NCBI RefSeq assembly: GCF_000004825.1
Contig: NW_008805070.1
Coordinates: 1,240,001 to 1,304,000 of the forward strand
Source: Heterostelium album PN500
Taxonomy: Eukaryota; Evosea; Eumycetozoa; Acytosteliales; Acytosteliaceae
Reading direction: 5' to 3'
DNA: 64,000 bases
Part shown: positions 60,886 to 64,000 of the stretch, one piece after another
Position numbering within the stretch: the stretch's first letter is position 1
How the letters are laid out: each line of letters starts with the position of its first letter
Position numbers and translations under genes: made by a program
Notes under the pieces: model-generated
Told to the model about the DNA's origin: nothing
The model's database searches: none
Seen by the model: the letters and a program-made list of their open reading frames with translations, nothing else

Positions 60886-62216
60886 TTACCCAATCTCCAC
60901 CGAACCAGAAAGATACCTTGGCATCCACTTCAGTGACAACGGCTTAGTGTCAAAAACAGATCAGCTGCTCAATTCTATCAGATTCCTTCTATTCACATGG
61001 AAAAACAAAATCAGAACGCTAAGAAGCAAGGTCACCGTTCTCAAATCCTACATCTTATCGAAACTCAACTTCCACCTTTACATAGACGGATTCACGCCAC
61101 AAAACAACACCACGCTCCAATCACTCACAAACTGGTTCATCTTCTCGACAAACAGCAATCTAGACACAGATACCAAATACAAAAACCGAATGCGAATCGA
61201 AAGAGCTTCTCTCAGCTGGGAAGAAGGAGGCATTGGCCTCTGGAACATGCCGGTAAGAGAACTCGCTCAAAAAGCATGGATCTCTAACCACTTCCTCTCA
61301 ATCAAAGACAATTCCAACCACGACATGCTCAACTTCTGGCGAAACTACCTCACTGGGCACATGTCACCATCTCCCTTGTTCACCAAATGCCAAAACGCTT
61401 GGAAAAAGCTTGCCAACGAGCATGGCCACAACCCCCCACCTCAACCAACCAATCACAGTAACACCCAACACAATAATCCCACTCAAAACCATATACAGAA
61501 CATTCATAAGAATGAACTCTGACAAAAAACCAACCCCAACCACAAAAGGACAGGAAATCCTCATCAGCAAAGGATTCTCCCTCCCGGACACCTTCACCAC
61601 CATAGCCAAGATCAAAGACCAAAAAGGGCGAGACACTCTTTTCAAACTCTTCGCTAGATGTCACTGCTTACCATTCGTATTCACAGGTCTCCCACCGATC
61701 AAGATCACCGAGCACCACCTCTTCAAATGCAAAATACTCAACACCTACAAACCCATCATAAAACGGATCATACACATATTTACCGGGGAAACTCTCGACT
61801 GGGAGTTCGACATCCTCAAGATGACAAGCAAAAACGAGCTACATCAAAACGTAATTGCTATCGTACTGCACCAGGTTTGGTTTCTTCACTGCAAACTCGC
61901 GCACAACTCCCTCATCACACCCACCACCTTCTATCACGCAACAACCAACAACATTAACAAACTAGCTAAACTAGAATACCACAAACTAATCAGAAAATCA
62001 AAACAAGACTTCGGTCGAAACAACTCAAACATTCAAACATATCAATCAAAATGGCTGAAGAAGCTAGACGACTTCAAACTCATCTGGAACCACCAAACCT
62101 GGAACTTCCCAACGCCATCACACCTCATCAGCAAATAAACAAATAAAAATAAAATCCATTTGAGTATTCTTCAAGATATGAGAATACTTTAAAAAAAAAA
62201 AAAAAAAAAAAAAAAA
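60886..62216 (+). mobile_element. 5'-truncated non-LTR retrotransposon (LINE) next to tRNA-Ala
   Basis: The remaining ORF2 part reads RYLGIHFSDNG, KVTVLKSYILSKLNFHLY and LSWEEGGIGLWNMPVRELAQ, the thumb and post-RT region of LINE reverse transcriptases. A zinc-knuckle region follows: FARCHCLPFVF and TEHHLFKC. The frame shifts once, probably at the C-run near 61432-61438, between frames ending 61522 and 62138. The element ends with 26 A (62191-62216) and is bracketed by the 7 bp repeat GGTATGG (60879-60885 and 62217-62223). The strand is A/C-rich and G-poor. Insertion ~36 bp upstream of a tRNA start matches the habit of Dictyostelium TRE5-type elements, though the family is not settled. Confidence 0.85.
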
Positions 62217-62337
62217 GGTATGGCATAAGGTATCTGGTCAATCCTTATGCCGATAAGCATACATACGTCAGTGGTATATACCTCCTTTCATTACAGCTGT
62301 TTCCAATTTTTAAAGTTTAGAGTTTTCCATTAAAGTT

Positions 62338-62568
62338 TTAATACATCAAGAAATACTTCCCATATTCAACCATGAACTGATCATGTTCAATCTTAGAATG
62401 GTAGTACTCACTATATGTGACAAATTCATAGAAATGGCCACCTTCTGGTACAACAAACTCATCAACATAAACAACTAAGAGTGGGCACTCATATACCAAC
62501 AGAATATCAAACAAATCATCGACAACTTCAACAAAGACTGGTATACGCAACAGTAAACTTATCACCAC
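62338..62568 (-). CDS. Possible terminal exon of an unknown gene
   Basis: A 76-codon frame with balanced composition (VEVVDDLFDILLVYECPLLV, GGHFYEFVTYSEYYHSK), ending in a stop at 62338. AATTAG at 62571-62576 on this strand could be its acceptor. No upstream exon or family is recognised. It may be a relic. Confidence 0.3.
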   Translation of the reverse strand: MVISLLLRIPVFVEVVDDLFDILLVYECPLLVVYVDEFVVPEGGHFYEFVTYSEYYHSKIEHDQFMVEYGKYFLMY

Positions 62569-62679
62569 TAATTTACCTGATTACCTAGAACATCACATTA
62601 CAGCTTAAAACTTACAGCTCTTTCTATTACCTTTATTTTTATTATTATCAATTTAAATGACAGCACCAGGCAGTGGTAC

Positions 62680-63162
62680 TGCTACACGTAATCGAACAGC
62701 TTTCTGCCACCCCTACTCTCTCCGATTGTTTTGGTCATCCAATAAGAGATCGAACGTAGTGGTAAAACATAGAACAGATACCATATTCCCGCCTTTAAAT
62801 CTCATCTTATATATTGTACAAAAAGAGATTGTAATGTCGATGGAAGCCATTCGAACTCCTTGCTAAGTCGAAACTTTTCGAGTGTCTCTGGTAATCCTTT
62901 GAAATCGATCTTTTATAGTGATGGCTCTGGAGTACTCTCTATGACCAATGACCTCAGAGTAGACGGTAGCAAAGAAGCTTCCAGTGGACGATTCAACAAC
63001 TCTATCGATATGTAGTATTTTTACTACTTTTATATGCTTTATATTGGTTGGAAGTCTATTGAATTCGAATAAAAATTGATCACCAATGTGAAGTGTATTG
63101 ACATTGGAGTTGGTCAATGAATTTAGAAATTCATTGGTTAAAGCTCTATTCCAATATCTCAA
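62680..63162 (-). pseudogene. FNIP-repeat gene relic
   Basis: On the minus strand FNIP-like text appears in shifting frames: VNTLHIGDQFLFEFNRLPTN near 63110, then GLPETLEKFRLSKEFEWLPS and TLQSLFVQYIR near 62885-62800. There is no F-box part and there are several frame breaks. Derived from the same family as the genes at 37458, 49296 and 55073. Confidence 0.65.
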
Positions 63163-63486
63163 TCTTGTAAATATTGAATGAGTTAGTTACTATTTTTTTT
63201 TATCAGATTTTTATAAAATAATAGTAAAAATAACTACACATAAACTACACAAAGCAATTTCTGATCAGTAAATATCGATTTAATAAATAAGATTATGAAT
63301 GTAATATATTCTAATGAAAAAAAATAAGTTAGTTGTTTGGTGATTCATCAAAGCCCCACATTGCAAAAACCACACATGAAACCAAAACAATCAATAAATT
63401 AATTCTTGGAAGGTGATTTGTTTATTTTTAATTTATAAAGAGATAATTTGATCAAAGCTTTATAAAAATAAAATAAAAAAATAGTT
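63163..63486. other. Intergenic
   Basis: AT-rich promoter region of the rhomboid gene; nothing else seen. Confidence 0.6.
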
Positions 63487-64000
63487 ATGTCTATTGTGGA
63501 GAAAACAAAACATTGGTTAGCATCGATACCTCTATCAACTAGATTCTACTTTCTGCTGTGTATGTTGGTGTTTGCTTTGACATCGACTGGCCGTATCTAT
63601 CTCAATACACTATGTAGCTCACCAACCAATATATTAGATCTAAACTTTAGTAAATGTATGTCTATTCTTAAAGTTTCAAAGGCGATTGCGCGTTTGTCGG
63701 AAGTTAACTGACCAATCTAATGAATGATCATTGTAGTTTATACTTTAGTGGCGAGTGCTTTCACTCACTCTGGTATACTTCATATACTATTTAATATGTC
63801 TAGTTTTATTCAATTGAAATCACTAGAGAGTACCAAGTTTGGAACGCTTTTACACTTTTACCTGATACTTTTATTCAGTGTACTGGTTTCTCTCATGTCA
63901 TTTGCCATTGCATTCCTCATATCGTATCCACCACTAAACTACATGAATTCACTCTACACTTGTTCAGTTGGTTTATCGGGTGTCATTTTTGCTCTACTCG
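63487..64000 (+). CDS. Rhomboid-family intramembrane protease (3' end outside window)
   Basis: Exon 1 (63487-63649) and exon 2 (63737 to window edge) join in phase 1. Exon 1 gives a first membrane helix (FYFLLCMLVFALTS). Exon 2 gives HSGILHILFNMSSF, the L1/TM2 rhomboid motif (HxxxxHxxxNM), two hydrophobic helices, and GLSGVIFALL, which contains the GxSG catalytic serine. The second catalytic residue (His) should lie beyond the window. Organisation resembles the eukaryotic RHBDD/RBL branch, which cleaves membrane proteins in ER/Golgi, or inactive relatives with a UBA domain; the missing C-terminus would decide. Confidence 0.85.

Noticed and set aside
1-64000. CRISPR arrays, operons, bacterial promoters
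   Set aside because: Spliced eukaryotic genes throughout; no spaced direct repeats of CRISPR type.

Overview
The window looks like nuclear DNA of a dictyostelid social amoeba. It is very AT-rich outside genes. Most introns are about 60-120 bp with GTA/AG borders (up to ~275 bp in a few genes). Coding regions carry CAA/AAC-type poly-Q and poly-N runs. The gene set includes F-box/FNIP-repeat proteins, a Chk2-like FHA kinase with a C-terminal PBZ zinc finger, divergent TM9SF proteins and a TALE homeobox gene. I cannot name the species; nothing identifies it as D. discoideum itself. Exon joins were worked out by hand: each intact multi-exon gene listed closes to a whole number of codons.

Layout. 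1-1.4 kb: 3'-truncated OFA/MFS transporter. 2.8-5.8 kb: decayed F-box-like gene, one arm of a ~3.1 kb inverted duplication whose partner is at 51.8-54.9 kb. 6-11 kb: two SAP/F-box-like paralogues (one broken) flanked by a ~300 bp inverted repeat that could be a structured RNA gene. 11.2 kb: tRNA-Cys and dispersed repeats. 11.7-13.6 kb: intronless multi-helix hydrophobic protein. 13.9-18.3 kb: TRAPPC8. 18.7-19.4 kb: degenerate prenylated GTPase. 19.6-20.7 kb: two tiny spliced peptide genes. 23.6-39.2 kb: housekeeping and regulatory block with TBL1, Chk2-like kinase, forkhead-like protein, COQ9, CCDC93, TALE homeobox and an FNIP gene. 39.6-47.1 kb: tandem array of three TM9SF genes plus a relic. 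47.3-49.2 kb: repeat-rich island holding a tRNA-derived SINE with 16 bp target-site duplications, a tRNA-Val-like gene and a LINE relic. 49.3-56.8 kb: two FNIP genes around the second duplication arm. 56.85-57.64 kb: piggyBac-type transposase relic. 58.0-59.4 kb: putative PD-(D/E)XK nuclease-fold gene. 60.0-62.2 kb: Q-rich ORF, tRNA-Ala, and a 5'-truncated LINE inserted just upstream of the tRNA. 62.3-63.2 kb: gene relics. 63.5 kb to the end: start of a rhomboid-family gene.

The conserved core genes (vesicle tethering, coenzyme Q, CCC complex, corepressor, DNA-damage kinase) are single-copy and appear intact. Most mobile DNA and most broken genes lie in the F-box/FNIP/TM9 expansion zones and next to tRNA genes. 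The most noteworthy elements are the SINE, a 20 bp motif shared upstream of two unrelated tRNA genes (one split by a LINE), the inverted-repeat RNA candidate, the piggyBac relic and the small secreted-peptide gene.
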